Assembly: GCA_963920525.1 (NCBI GenBank)
Contig: OY986439.1
Coordinates: 36,435,819-36,499,818, forward strand
Length of the DNA stretch: 64,000 nt
Reading direction: 5' to 3'
DNA from: Dichetophora obliterata
Taxonomy: Eukaryota > Arthropoda > Insecta > Diptera > Sciomyzidae
Part shown: positions 20,594 through 31,989 of the stretch, piece after piece
Numbering within the stretch: position 1 is the stretch's first letter
Layout of the letters: every line of letters starts with the position of its first letter
Program-made: the position numbers and the translations under genes
Notes under the pieces: model-generated
Told to the model about the DNA's origin: nothing
Database searches by the model: none
What the model saw: only the letters and a program-made list of their open reading frames with translations

Positions 20594-21586
20594 CTTATGA
20601 CACAGTATTTCCAATTTTTTATTGTTTTTTAGGAGCAAACTTGAATGAAAATACCAAAAAAAAAATTTTTTTAGCAAAATGTTGTCCACTTTTTTTTAAT
20701 AAATCTTAATATATAAAAAGCAAGCACGCTGCTCCATGTCCAATATCTCTCAAACTGTTAGCCTGAAAGTATGCACATCTTAATACATAAAAGGCAAGCA
20801 TGCTGCACCGCACACAGTATTTCTTAAATTGTAATTATTTTTTGAGAGTAAAGTCATTTTACTGTCACACACTGTTCTCAAAAATGTTCAGCCTGAAAGT
20901 ATGCACAGACAATGTATTTGTTACTTATCAGTGACAATATTGGGTTTTCACAAGAGTACGTTTTTGATCTAACTACCTCTTTTTTTCATCCTTTTATAAA
21001 AAAGTTATGACGAATATAATGAAATTATTTTGAGTCGATTTGAGTCGATTGTACCAAAAAATATAATTGTATCAGCCGCAAAACGACCCCTACGTTTTTT
21101 AACGAGTTGCTGCGTATATAAAGGTTGCAAGGCCAGTTTGTAAAGTTGTATATGAATATGATTGTGACCAAACTCGATTTTTTGCACTTTTACACTTGAA
21201 CTAATTTTTCAGCACTGCTTCAATACATAAAGTGTTATTTAAAGTGGTACATTTGTATTTTGCAAAAATCAAGTGAATAAAAAAATCAAGCTTTAAAAAG
21301 AGAAAAAAGAATTTGCTTTCGGCAAATGGCTCCAAAAAGGAAGTGTGCGGAGGACCTGTCGTAGAACAGGCTTTCTTACACTACTTTCATAGTAAACTGA
21401 AATCGACAATAAACATCCAGTTCAATTGTAAAAATAGATAATTTTTAAATAAAAAAGTCATTGTTGATGAAAATCGATAGATACATTTTAGTAAAATCGA
21501 CAATTTACTGAAGATAGCTCATTTCAACAAAAATCTTAACTGTTTGTACAATTCGTCAAAAAATTGTTCAATTGTTCGCCCGCCCA
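20594..21586. other. AT-rich region with short direct repeats
   Basis: The segments TCTTAATA(T/C)ATAAAA(A/G)GCAAGC (20704 and 20779) and AGCCTGAAAGTATGCACA (20760 and 20889) each occur twice. This suggests one or two broken copies of an unidentified repeat. No gene was found. Confidence 0.45.
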
Positions 21587-21845
21587 TACGGTAGCCTATT
21601 GGGTAGAGTGCGTGGCCTATAATCGAAGACACCACGGTAGCTCAATTCCCAGCTCGAAAGAATGTTTTTCAATTGAATTGATGTTTCTCTTCGGGCGCCA
21701 CCTCTCTGCGAATAATGACTTCAGAGAGTAAAAACTGCCATGTAAAGCTTCTTGGTGCAGCTCTCGATCATTTGTGTGGAAATATGTAATAACACGTACA
21801 ACACAATTGATCAATAAAAGCTCAGCAAAAGTTCTTTCTGGGACT
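21587..21845 (+). mobile_element. tRNA-derived SINE
   Basis: The head has box A-like TAGCCTATTGGG (21592) and box B-like GGTAGCTCAATTCC (21636) with tRNA-like spacing, and it matches the head at 7024. The body contains CACCTCTCTGCGAATAATGA, TGCCATGTAAAGCTTCTTGG and TGCAGCTCTCGATCATTTGTG, a layout I associate with fly SINEs. The 3' end is not sharply defined. Confidence 0.65.
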
Positions 21846-23336
21846 GAAATAGGCAATTTGTTTTTTTTTGTGTGATTTTGTGTCTAAAATTTTCTGGTAG
21901 GGCTAAAAAGTATTTACCTGTATCATTTTCTGAATCGATTCAGCCATTTTTGCCTGAGTGTACGTTGAATGTTAGTTTGTGATCACGATTAGGTTCAAAA
22001 AAGAGCCAAATCGTATGGAAACCACACCCACCAAAAAAAGTGCTTCCAAAAGAAGGTAAAGTGAAAGGGAAATTCTTGAACTCCATGCCCTCCACTTTCA
22101 GGCCCAAAAGGCAATCTTTCAACAAATGGGCGTTTGCATGGTCGCACACGTAACGTTCGTATGCCTTTTATTTTGCTAAAAATTAAAAAAAAAGCAAAGA
22201 AAACTTTAACTTTTATGTCCTGTTTTGATTCTTTCATAACACTCTAGTAGTACTATATTTAGTGTAAAAGGTGGAAGCGATTGAAAGTATTGTCTAAAGA
22301 TATAAGCAAAAACAAAAGGTCGCGTTACGTAACAAAAATTAAAAGTTGCTTTTGTCTGCATCAATATAAACGAAAAATCTGCGAAATGTGCACGAGATTT
22401 TTTTATTAAAGTTTTTTTTATTATAATCTGTAATAATGTTGCTATATATTCATAATTGTTTCGTTGAAAAATCTTTTTTAATTAATTTTATACAACCGTA
22501 ATTATTTTACGATGCATACGTTACGATACAGATTATTCCTTTCAAAGAAGAACACATTTTTTTAATTTAATTTATTTATTTGAACTAGAAAAACATTTAA
22601 GGTGTAATTCAGAACCGTAAAAATCGAAAGCTGCATAAAATTTAATTAAACTATGTTTTATACGTGTATTTATTATACTTATAAAATTCCAACTTTTGTT
22701 AAAATTTTGCAACTTTTGACACTTTTCTTTGACAAAGGAGGGTATTTCTTTGAGCCCTTCAATGAAATGATTCTTGTAGGTGCTTTCCAGGAGAACTTTA
22801 AGATGGCACTCCATGGAAGGGAATAGTTTTTGTGGTTAGGGTGGCTTAAAAAATTCCACGGAAAAGATGCCTTTCCCGATTTTCTCGCGATTTTGGTATT
22901 GAAAATGAAAAGTGTTTGGGTTTTGTTGGGTGCTTAAAAAATTCCACGGTAAATATCTAAAGTATATATATTACTGATTTTAGGTTATAATTAGGTTATA
23001 ATTAGGGCATCCAATTTTTGGACGCTTCGGCAATCCTGGGATTTCAAGGTTTGAAAAACACAATCCTAACTAGTCGACAAACCTTTGGCAATCCTTAGAA
23101 AACGAATTTTTTGGAAGACGTAATATGAAGTTTCAAAGTAATTATGCCTTGTTTTACAACACAAAACATTGCTGAAGATTATAAAAAACACACTTTCAAT
23201 TAAACGTTTGGATAGTATTTATTGTTTATTTTTGAAAAACAAAGATAAATTTATTTAAAAAAAAAATAATAAAATTAGATTCATAAAATTATTTAAAAAA
23301 ATAGAATAGTTTAATAACAATGTAGATAAAATTTTC
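21846..23336. other. AT-rich sequence, no gene supported
   Basis: Short minus frames at 21940-22237 and 22572-22814 have no domain. ATTCCACGG(A/T)AAA occurs at 22854 and 22942. The stretch near 23020-23100 resembles a decayed GGGATTT-rich hAT end. Nothing firm. Confidence 0.45.
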
Positions 23337-23917
23337 AACTTTTGAAGAGACACAAAAAACGCCTAGACACGTCAACTTAATTTTCTGTCGTAGAATTATA
23401 CTCAGTTTTTACAAATCAGAATAAAGTCTCGAGCTATTCAGATTTTTAATATTTGACTTACATTTGACCTTCATTCAAAAAATTTTTATAGTTTTTTAAC
23501 ATTTAATTTTTATTGCCTTTTCAAAAATACCTCCAACGTTAAAATCGATTAGGCTTGTTTAATCTATGATTTTTCAAAAGTTAAGCAATTTTGCTTTTTA
23601 CTCCATTTGGACCAAATTTGAATGTTAAACATAAAAATTTCTGCTCAAAATTTTTTGCTGAAATTAGTGTTTTTATTTCATAAGGACTAAATTCTGAAAA
23701 GTTAAGCAAAATCGGAGGTTGTCAAAATTTTTGGTCTCCAGAAATAAAAAAAAAATAAAGCTACAAATGGGTCTAAAAGTGACTAAATTTTAATCGCAAA
23801 TATTTCGAGATTTTGATGTGATTGGGAAAAACTGAGCATGCCACTAAATTCTACGAGCAAAAAATAAGTTTACGTATCTCGGTATTTTCGTGTGTCTTTG
23901 TGACGTCCCTACAGTGT
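23337..23917. mobile_element. CACTGTAGG-family MITE, copy 1
   Basis: The right end, inverted, starts CACTGTAGGGACGTCACAAA. An inverted counterpart at the left (GAGACACAAAAAACG...GTCGTAGAATT) is shorter. A second copy with the same internal order is at 49995-50513. Inner arms end in TACTCAGTTTTT / AAAAACTGAGCAT. It is non-coding and no TSD was identified. Confidence 0.65.
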
Positions 23918-24507
23918 ACTTTATGTAGTATTTCTAAGTAGGAATTTTGTGATATTTTGTACAGCTTTCTTTTGGCAGGTTCTCGTATGTTCTAGTAGAA
24001 ATGTAACGTAATTTCAGGATTTTTTTTTTTGAGCCAACGAAAATCTTTTTTGAAAATATCTTTTGTGGCATTTATTAGTGTATATTTCAAGGACATTATA
24101 CAATTTTTTCGATGAAAAATAATTCAAAATGGCGGCTGAAGGTCTCGCGATAGCTGATGTGCACTGTACACTCTACAGCCCATTTAAAAAAATGGCGGCC
24201 CTTTGAAAAAAACCCTGTTTTCTCCTTTTTCTTTTGCTTTAACGTTAAAAAAATACTAATTATAAATTTTTTTTAAAACGCTTCCTGAAGGCCCCCTAAA
24301 TTGAATAAGCTTTTATTTGAGCCATCAAACATCGAAATCGGTGAAGTCGTTGAAGCGGAATCGTGTACAGCGCGGAAAAAAAGGTATTTTGAGAAAAACA
24401 TTTATACCTGTTTTTCGGCCGAAGCACTCTCTCGTCTAATACGCTATGACTCGTAAAATAAATTAGATTAGAAATATAATTTTGACTACATATTTTCAAG
24501 ATCCTAA

Positions 24508-24563
24508 GGATGAAAATAAAGCAAAAAACAAAAACAAAAATAAAGCAAAAAACAAAAACAAAA
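24508..24563. repeat. AATAAAGCAAAAAACAAAAAC tandem pair
   Basis: An approximately 25-bp A-rich unit is repeated twice. It explains the low-complexity Phe/Val minus-strand frame at 24296-24619. Confidence 0.7.
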
Positions 24564-24874
24564 ATTTTCCGTCGATTTCTACTAGAACCTCCCCTTAAGG
24601 AAGTTTTTTTTAAGGTCAAATTTTAGTTTTTTTAAGTTAAAGTCTTTAAGTTGCGTTAAGGTTTTTAAGTATTTTGTAATATTTTGTACAGTTAGTTCAA
24701 GAAAGGTTTATATTTTTATATATTTTTAACATTTTATATTTTGTACAGCTAGTTAAAACAATTTTTATTTTAGTGTTATTAAAATCACATTTAAATATTT
24801 CTAAGGAAGTATCATGTGTTTAAAACATTGTGCTATTTTATACTGCTAGTTTAAGAAAGGTTTTTATTTTATAA

Positions 24875-26143
24875 CTAGTTGATGTACCCGGTGTTACTCG
24901 AGAGTCATTTATATAAACATTTTAGCATACACTTCTCGATTAAATGTTTTTTAAAATCGGGAATAATGAAAAACATGTTGAATTTTATTTGAATTTTATT
25001 TTATTTAATGTTATTTATCTACCGTTAGAAAGGTAATTGAACGAACATTAATCCAAAAAAGTTTAGGAAAATTTTTGCTATTGGTGGTTCCATCTCTTGC
25101 GGTGAGCTAATTGAATTCAAAGAAGGGGTACGAAAAACATATTTAAAAAATAATTTTAAAAATAAGTAGATCACTATAAAGAAGATTTTATATAATCCAA
25201 AATATTCATAATTACTTTAGACACACAACTGCATTCTTAGAGATAAATGGGGACGTTCAAACTATATAGAGAATTTTAATACAAAACTAAGTTTTATTAA
25301 TAGTCAATTGTATGAAAAAATAGATTTTTAGCCATAACTTTTGATTGGAAAGAGATATTGGGGTAATTTTTTCACATAAATTATTTTTGAGACTTCACTT
25401 TTTTGTAAAAAATATAAAAACAACATTTTGGGAAAAAAAAAATTTCGCGACAAAAATCAATTGTTGACAAAAAAAGTAAAATAATTTTTGCGCTTAGCTA
25501 GAAGAATTTTTGCAAATAATTGCTATGTCATATGAAAGGTAGCCAGATGTGCAATTTTTAATTGCTTTCATTTTTACAACGAGAATAATTTTTGAGTAAT
25601 TTTTTGAGTAAAAAGTCAATATTTTGGACCTTTTTTGGCATACTCATAAAACATATATACACTGACTTAACGGTACAGTTCAAGCTGTTTTTGTAAAGTG
25701 ATTTTATTGAACTTTTGAACAAAAAAAATTTGAATGAAATATATTAATGGACAGCGGAGATATTTGCATCGAAAGATCAAACTTTGATTTTCATGTCGTT
25801 TTTTTCTCATTCTTAGGTCAATCGATGTTTTATGAAAAAGCCGTTGTACTGAAAATTTCTCCAATTTTGAATATATGTGAGTGTTTTTGATTTCAAAATA
25901 ACAAAAAAATTTTAAAATTAAATACACAAAAATCTCCGATACTAAAAAGTTTTATAATAACAAAATTACTGTTAGTTGAAAAATTTCAGAGGGGGCGTGG
26001 CAAAAACTAAGTATGTAACATTTTAAATTGGGATAAACCTAATACGTGTACCTGGTTTGAGCGAAATTCGTTCAGCCGTTTAGATTTGTATAAAGGCCAA
26101 ACAAACAAACAAACAAACAGAAAATGAGTTTTATTACTATAGA
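24875..26143 (-). mobile_element. Complete non-autonomous Helitron, minus strand
   Basis: On the minus strand it begins A|TCTATAGTAATAAAACTC at 26143 and ends GGGTACATCAACTAG|T at 24875, with ACTCTCGAGT ahead of the end. Length is 1269 bp. It is collinear with the plus copy at 3910-5724 but lacks the latter's extra internal block. The 86-codon minus frame inside is non-coding repeat. Confidence 0.85.
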
Positions 26144-26404
26144 TTTTTTAAAATCACATTCAGGTTTTTCTCAGGTAGCATCAATCAATTTTTTGACATA
26201 TTCATAATATTATTTTAAAAAAACGTTGATAAGTAAAATAACTCTAATATGTCTAAAAAAGAATTTTGTGCTATTTTGTATAGCTTGTTTAAGGAAGTTT
26301 TGTTTTTTTAATTTTTAAGGTCACACTAAAAACGATTTTTATTTTTGTATTATTAAAATCACATTTCATTATTTCTTAGGAAGTATCATGTGTTTAACAC
26401 ATTG

Positions 26405-26537
26405 AGCCTTACCAATAGTCAATTTAATTAAACTCTAAATTTAGTGTGAGCTTTTCTGACATTATTTCTATAGAATTTGTTGTAAAGAAACTTACACTAA
26501 ATTTAGAGTCGGCATTAAAATGACTATTTGTAAAGCC
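26405..26537. mobile_element. 133-bp MITE in the satellite
   Basis: The ends AGCCTTACCAATAGTCA and, inverted, GGCTTTACAAATAGTCA are flanked by CATTG (26400-26404, 26538-26542). Inner CTCTAAATTTAGTGT pairs with ACACTAAATTTAGAG, so most of it folds as a hairpin. Uninterrupted satellite units (ACATTGTGCTATTTTG) supply the empty site. Confidence 0.75.
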
Positions 26538-26666
26538 CATTGTGTTATTTTGTACAAATAGTTTTAGAAAGGTTTTGATTTAAAATTTTTTTAAAATCAC
26601 ATAAATTTTTTCTTAGGTAGTATCATTGAATTTTTTGTTGGTATATTTTTGAATTTTTTTGCAGTG

Positions 26667-26775
26667 GAGGCAATATCGGGATCCCGAAAACCCCGGGATT
26701 TAAGGCCTTGCAGTCGCCCGACTGTCGGGACTAAGAAAAGTCCGGGATCCCGGGATCCGGGATCCCGAATGCTAT
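26667..26775. repeat. Solo hAT-like terminus rich in CCCGGGATC
   Basis: CAGTGGAGGCAATATCGGGA is followed by repeated GGGATCCCG blocks, like the ends of the hAT at 34374-36940. No partner end was found. Confidence 0.45.
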
Positions 26776-26974
26776 TTCACTCAAGTTTCGTTGTACAAGC
26801 GTCCGGAGAATAGAAAAACTAAACAAATATAATTATGCTTTGCCTCAGCGTTCGTTTTGACGCTGCCTATACTTTTTTATAGGTGCGCATGAAACAAATG
26901 CTAAGGCAAAAGCATAATTATTTTTGTTTTGTTTTTCTATTCTCCGGACGCTTGTACAACGAAACTTGAGTGAA
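26776..26974. repeat. 199-bp near-perfect hairpin
   Basis: The first 44 bases (TTCACTCAAGTTTCGTTGTA onward) are the exact reverse complement of the last 44. Pairing continues with mismatches to a centre near CTATACTTTTTTATAGG. No target duplication is evident. It is a foldback MITE or a palindromic insertion. Confidence 0.85.
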
Positions 26975-27600
26975 CTTCGAACTGACATCTTTATATAATT
27001 TATACTCTCTGAGAGAAATCGATTTAAAAATGGCGGACATATTTGCTGGCCAAGTCAAAACTTGAAATTTCAATAGTTTTTTCTCATTCTGTGGCGATGA
27101 CCATGCACTGTACTACGAAAGTATATAGTTTTAAAGATATCGAAATAATTTAGATGTCAAAATAACGGGAATTTTTTTAGACATACTTTGCGTTAAATAT
27201 ATTACTGAAAATAGCTTGTCATACAAAAATTCTTACTGCATTTAAAAGGCTTTGTCCAATTTGTGTACTTTTATCTTATAAATAAATAAATAAATCATTA
27301 ATGAGATCTTTCATGAAAATACACTGTACTGAGAAAACCTATTGTTTTCAATATATTTTAATGGTTTCGATTGCAAACATGCCATCCACGCCTATTTTTT
27401 TGTACTGTTGCCTGCAAAAACCATCTGAAAAAATACTCAATTTTAGTTTTTACGATTTCTTTTGATCTATCTTCAACAGCAGAAGGCGCTGTAGTGCAAA
27501 ATTTTAACATAACCGCTAACAACTCCTTTATATTATACATAATTATGTAACATTTTATATATTTTTTCACAACAAGGTATCGTGTTTAATTCTTAGAGCG
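26975..27600. other. AT-rich sequence, no gene supported
   Basis: A 70-codon minus frame at 27358-27570 (ATVQKNRRGWHVCNRNH) has no recognised domain. Confidence 0.45.
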
Positions 27601-27651
27601 TACAAATTGTTAATAAAATAGTACCCGGGAAAGGCTGGGTATATTAGCTTG
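27601..27651 (+). mobile_element. Helitron-like 3' end, second family
   Basis: GTACCCGGGAAAGGCTGGGT followed by ATATTAGCTTG|T resembles the GGGTATATCAGCTAG|T terminus at 5724 and has a CCCGG...CTGGG stem. The terminal CTTG instead of CTAG suggests decay. The 5' end was not found. Confidence 0.5.
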
Positions 27652-29126
27652 TTATGATTTAAAAATTAATTTATTTTGTACTATCAAATATTTTAATTAG
27701 CTGTTTATAGCTTATAGGAAGTATGTTACATCCAAAAATAGTCATTAGAAATGCTTTAAAAGCTTTAAGAGTTACTATAAATAAACATCAACAGTTAGAT
27801 AAAATCTTGCTTTACAACAACGTTTATAAAGCATTTACGCTTTTGTATAAATACTTAATTCTGCATGTTTTTAATTTTTTTTTTTGCAAACTTCATATTT
27901 ACACATGCCCTCGTTCATTGATAAAATTGAACAATTCTAAAAAAAAAAGTATAAACATGCACCGCAGTTAAAAATACACAACATACCCAATGCACAGTGC
28001 ATACATATACATACCGATGCATATATGTAAGCCAGTGGAAAATTTCCACAAACACTTCGGGCAAACAATAACAAACAAAAGAAAATAAAAAATATAAGAA
28101 AAAAACTAAGGATGTTAAAGAAATTTAAAATAAAAACACTGTACAACTAAAACCGGTGTAGCTCATTTTCTGGCCATGCTCTTGGGATACATGTTGAAAA
28201 CACAAAGTCTCGTGCTTTTCGAAACATGTGTCGCAAGCAACAAGTGGGTGCACCTAATCCACATCACCTCTGCCGCTTCTCTAGCCATGCTGGTTATTTG
28301 CTTTACAACTCTGTGGCGCACTGAAGATTGTGTCATTCCCTCTTTCGGCTGAAAAAATAATGTATGTCATAACTGATAGTCTTTACTTGCAAGGGCATTT
28401 AACAAGTATCCAATAACACGGTGCTACAAATAAAAAACAATCGCATGTACTTTTGAAGTGACATAGCACAGGTCTTAGATCTGGTCGAGTATAACATGAC
28501 ACTAAAATTGAACCTGTTAATACACCCCCAAAATCTAATTTTACCGTTTAAAACCCTATTTTTAGGTACTTGACGCATTAAATCAAATAAATATCATGAA
28601 ATCAGCAACTTTTTACCGATTTTCGATTTTAAAACGGTTTTGAAAAGACAAAAGGTAAAGCTTTTAAAATATCTACAAATCTTAAGAACTATTGAAAGAA
28701 ATTTTAGAGTTATAATCGGCCAAACCTAATATTTTTACCTTTTTTCCAATTTTTTCCACTTTGAAGATTATTTACTGCAAAAATTTTGGTAAAAGCTACT
28801 ATAAACGTGCTAATATTATAACAGTACATTTCATTAAGAATAAAATTAATGTTCATTTATAAAAATCGGATGAAAATTGACCGAGTTATAAAATTTGTTT
28901 ATATATAAGAAATTACGCCTTCATTGGTTCATAGGCCTTGGGAGCGTTTATGTATCACTTTGACGGTTCTATTAAATATATTTTTATGAATTCTTTTATA
29001 ATAAGTGTATGTTTTGAATGCGAATGACTCTTTCTTTTATTTTCCTATACGGAAATAACCTCTTAAACGTACATAACTATGTCAAAGATTCTGAGGGTAA
29101 TTTAATACACAAAACATCAATCGTAT
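27652..29126. other. AT-rich sequence, no gene supported
   Basis: Short frames at 27723-28146 are low complexity. 28150-28350 is slightly less AT-rich (CATCACCTCTGCCGCTTCTC) but lacks a frame. The upstream part of the EWDSR gene should lie here but is not recognisable. Confidence 0.4.
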
Positions 29127-29388
29127 ATCGTATATCGTCCGAGATCTGAAAGTCCTCACTATACTATTTGAAATGCAAGGAGGATATACTAAGTATCACT
29201 GTTATCTTTGTGAGTGGGACAGTCGTAAGAACAATCACTACAAGCGCAGTGAGTGGCCACCGCGAAAATCGTTTATGATTGGAGAAAGTAATGTTGTCAA
29301 CATACCGCTCGTGCAAACTAAAAAATATCATTTTGCCACTATTGCATCTCAAAATGGGTTACATGAAACAGTTTGTGAAACGACCTAA
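29127..29388 (+). pseudogene. Uncharacterised repetitive arthropod protein (EWDSR family), fragment A
   Basis: The frame reads SYIVRDLKVLTILFEMQGGY, TKYHCYLCEWDSRKNNHY, WPPRKSFMIG and NVVNIPLV. After a frameshift near 29333 the +1 frame gives KNIILPLLHLKMGYMKQFVK. The order L-K-x2-x2-L-F/L...GGYTKY-x-C-x-L-C-x-W-D-S-R...WP-x-R...PLV...LPPLHIKLGLMKQFVK is, to my knowledge, a very common but functionally undescribed protein in arthropod genomes, probably transposon-borne. The CxxC suggests metal binding. The coding part is cut at FVK by a MITE; it resumes at 29694. Confidence 0.7.
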
Positions 29389-29688
29389 TAGCCGATACAC
29401 ATTGACTGCAACAGTCGTCCACCGACAAAACGAAAACTTGCCGTCAGAGAGAAATGTCGCAGTATTCTCGACAATCTGTATTTCATACAAAACATAAACA
29501 AACTCTGCTATGTTCGCTCTTGTCGTCTATCAAATTAGAAATAGATTGAAGTCTGCGGCAGCAACAATTGTGGTCGTGTTCTCTCTTTGTCGTGCCGTCT
29601 TCAAAAAATACACCTTCATAAGACAGCATGCGTTCTATTTTTTGACAATTGGCGTTTGTCGCTGGTCGCAGTCAATGTGTATCGGCTA
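29389..29688. mobile_element. PIF/Harbinger-type MITE, TAA target
   Basis: The ends TAGCCGATACACATTGACTG are inverted copies, flanked by TAA (29386-29388, 29689-29691). The length of 300 bp and 3-bp TWA target fit PIF/Harbinger. It splits the EWDSR gene. Confidence 0.7.
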
Positions 29689-29693
29689 TAACA

Positions 29694-29960
29694 TAGAGTG
29701 CGAAGCTTTTTTATATTAAAAAACGGTGTTTCCTAGACAAAGTGACACCAAAGTCAAAGAAAGCGCATGCTTTTTCTTTTTGGAAAAGAATATTTACACG
29801 CAATTATATATTTGTCAATTTACAGGTATATTCGTTAAGCACCAAATTTGAAAATTTATGCACGTTGAAAATTGCCCAGAAAAATTAAGTGAAGTGTTAT
29901 TCCTGAGGAATAGAAGAGCAAGGAGAAGTTTTTTCTTAAAGCTAAGTATGCTGTAGGAAC
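29694..29960 (+). pseudogene. EWDSR-family protein, fragment B
   Basis: Directly after the MITE the frame gives ECEAFLY, KTVFPRQSDTKVKES, then (after a stretch that could be a 60-nt intron ending TTTACAG near 29825) GIFVKHQI, KFMHVENC and LSEVLFLRN. The FPRxSDxKxKEGIFxxPQI order follows fragment A in this family as I know it. There are in-frame stops at LY* and QI*. Confidence 0.55.
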
Positions 29961-30028
29961 GAACGTTTTTAGGCATTTAATTATACACGCGAAATTTTGA
30001 TGTAGACTCAACACTAACACATACTTAC

Positions 30029-30140
30029 CATAACGAGTTTGTTGAATGTGTTCGTTGAACATTACCCAGTAGTTTGCGGCATCATTGACGAACTTTTCGT
30101 GATGATTTCCTAAAGGAAGTTTCCGCTTGAGCTGCTGGAC
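30029..30140 (-). pseudogene. Minus-strand exon interrupted by a hAT insertion
   Basis: On the minus strand the exon begins at 31516 (after ATTTTTTTAG), runs 7 nt, is interrupted by the hAT at 30141-31509, and continues to 30029 where CGTTATG|GTAAGTAT forms a strong donor. Without the hAT the exon is 111 nt, phase 1-1, encoding QQLKRKLPLGNHHEKFVND then AANYWVMFNEHIQQTRYG with no stop. Good splice sites at both ends and an open, non-repetitive protein argue for a true exon of a host or element gene. I do not recognise the protein, and neighbouring exons were not found. Confidence 0.5.
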
Positions 30141-31509
30141 CACGGTTGCCACCTCAAACTCCAATAAAAAATACCTTTTTCCCACGAGAACAAAAAAAAA
30201 TTACCACAACAATTCCCATACCAAAATACTAAAAAAAAATCCCACGGCTATTAAAAAAATACCACAAAAATACCACAAGTATTTTAAATTACCACAAAAA
30301 TACCACGCATTAAAAAATACCTTACGAATTAAAAAATACCACAAAATTTATTAAAAATGTAAATATTGCATACTTTTTTTACTTTGAAACGCAAACAAAT
30401 ATTACAAGTTAAATAAATAAAACATGTACAATTGTGCTCAAAAATAGCAGTAAGACAAACAAATTAAAATTAAAGCGTTTTTAAGAAAGTCCGCACATAA
30501 ACATGCATATTTTCAAAATATGCCAAATTTAATTCAAAATAGAGTTCTTAAAACAAAACTATTATTCTGACTGATTGAATTCAAAGGTTGAACAGAACAG
30601 AAGAGAACCGTTATTTCATTCAAAATTGTGCGACTCAAGTAGCATTTCTCAATAAACCGTGCTTAGCAGCAAAGATATAAATAAATAATAATAAAAGAAT
30701 ACATAAGAAAAAATGTTCTGCATTCCACTTCCGAGTGGAAGTTAAAATAAATCATAATTGAATTCGATATTTGGTGTTATATATAACATATATAACTTTT
30801 TTGGTTATACAATTGATTATATTAATAAATTAAATAAAATACAAAAAGAAAAAGTGATATGTAGAACACCAAATATCAAATTCAACTATGATTTCTTTTT
30901 ACTTTCACTCGGAAGTGGAATGCAGAACATGCCTGATAATTTTTTTTGTGTCTGATTTTAATTTTTATGAATTAGTTTCACGCACTGCTTTTATTTCGAC
31001 TGCAGTTGTATTTACATTTTGCTGTCGATTTCTTAATTTTGTTCGTTATGTTTAAAATCGTACATATTATTTTTAAACAAATTATAATGATTTTTGTTAA
31101 ATACAACCTTGTAATTTTTTTTTGTGATAAGCGTTTTGCATGAAGAATAGCGGCGACCAAATCCATCGAAGCTATGTTTCTAAGTGCAGTTTTATTTAAA
31201 TTTCATACGTTCAATGTGTTGCTGCGTGCGCTTTTTTTTTAATTTGGATGCGTTTATAACACATTCAATATATAACCAGGTGTGAAAAAGCGTGCGGAGA
31301 TATTTGTGCAAAAATAACATTTTAAAACTGCAAAGAAACGAAGTTTTGCGCAAATATTGACTAAAAATCCTTAAAACTTAAAAATTCCCCAAAAAAATCC
31401 CACGTGAATTAAAAAATAAAATGCTGAAAAATACCATGAGAAATTTTAATTCCCATGGCAATTAAAAATTCCCAAATATGATATTTTTCTACTAAAGGTG
31501 GCAACCGTG
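30141..31509. mobile_element. Non-autonomous hAT-type element, 8-bp TSD TGCTGGAC
   Basis: The TIR CACGGTTGCCACC is exact at both ends, and the 8-bp duplication TGCTGGAC is exact (30133-30140, 31510-31517). Both subterminal regions carry repeated AAAATACCAC / TTCCCA units. A hairpin MITE is nested at 30713-30930. Confidence 0.92.
30713..30930. mobile_element. 218-bp hairpin MITE
   Basis: ATGTTCTGCATTCCACTTCC opens it and its inverse closes it. About 64 bp pair with only a few mismatches (through ...TTTGGTGTT). The loop is AT-rich. No TSD was recognised. Confidence 0.8.
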
Positions 31510-31789
31510 TGCTGGACTAAAAAAATTCATACAAAATATGATGCAAAGTAGCGGTTGTCAGCCCCTAATTATCGATGGTATTCGATAGTATTTAAATATT
31601 CATTGACACCACTGTTTAGATGTTATTGCCATTGCTGTCGAGTTCGTTTGATTTTGACAATTTGGTATAATTTTTTTCTGTTTTGTAGAGTGAAAGCTCA
31701 GGTGATGTTTCTTATAAATGTATGAGCATTGTGTTGATTTGGAAGATGGGTGATAGTTAGTTAGAGGTTGAAAAGATGGAGTAGTTTCG

Positions 31790-31975
31790 GTGAAGATTTG
31801 TTTTAAATTTGCACAGCTCAAAACTGACGGGAAACACGCTCGTAGGGAGACTACTCCACAACATTACTGTACGACTAAAGAACTAATTATCACTACAACG
31901 TGAAGTTCTGTGTGGCATCAAGACAATGGTAAAGGAGTGGGCTTGTACAGCTGCCCGACTACACCGAGGGGCGTC
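31790..31975 (-). pseudogene. Non-LTR retrotransposon RT C-terminal relic
   Basis: The minus strand reads HSFTIVLMPHRTSRCSDN, a stop, then FFSRTVMLWSSLPTSVFP and FELCKFKTNL. The P-x-R-T...F-x-R...LW-x-S-LP-x-S-V-F-P...FK block closes the ORF2 of several insect LINEs. It is truncated upstream and lies between pieces of the plus-strand EWDSR gene. Confidence 0.55.
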
Positions 31976-31989
31976 AGGCCATTACGAAA

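Larger units (their letters stand above)
24640..26640. repeat. About 110-bp satellite array, interrupted
   Basis: Units with the consensus order AAATCACATTTAAATATTTC, TAAGGAAGTATCATGTGTTT, AACATTGTGCTATTTTGTAC, AGCTAGTTTAAGAAAGG recur on both sides of the Helitron at 24875-26143 and around the small MITE at 26405. About five or six degenerate units remain. Confidence 0.65.

Noticed and set aside
26776..26974. MicroRNA precursor
   Set aside because: Arms are far longer and more complementary than an animal miRNA hairpin; a foldback element is simpler.
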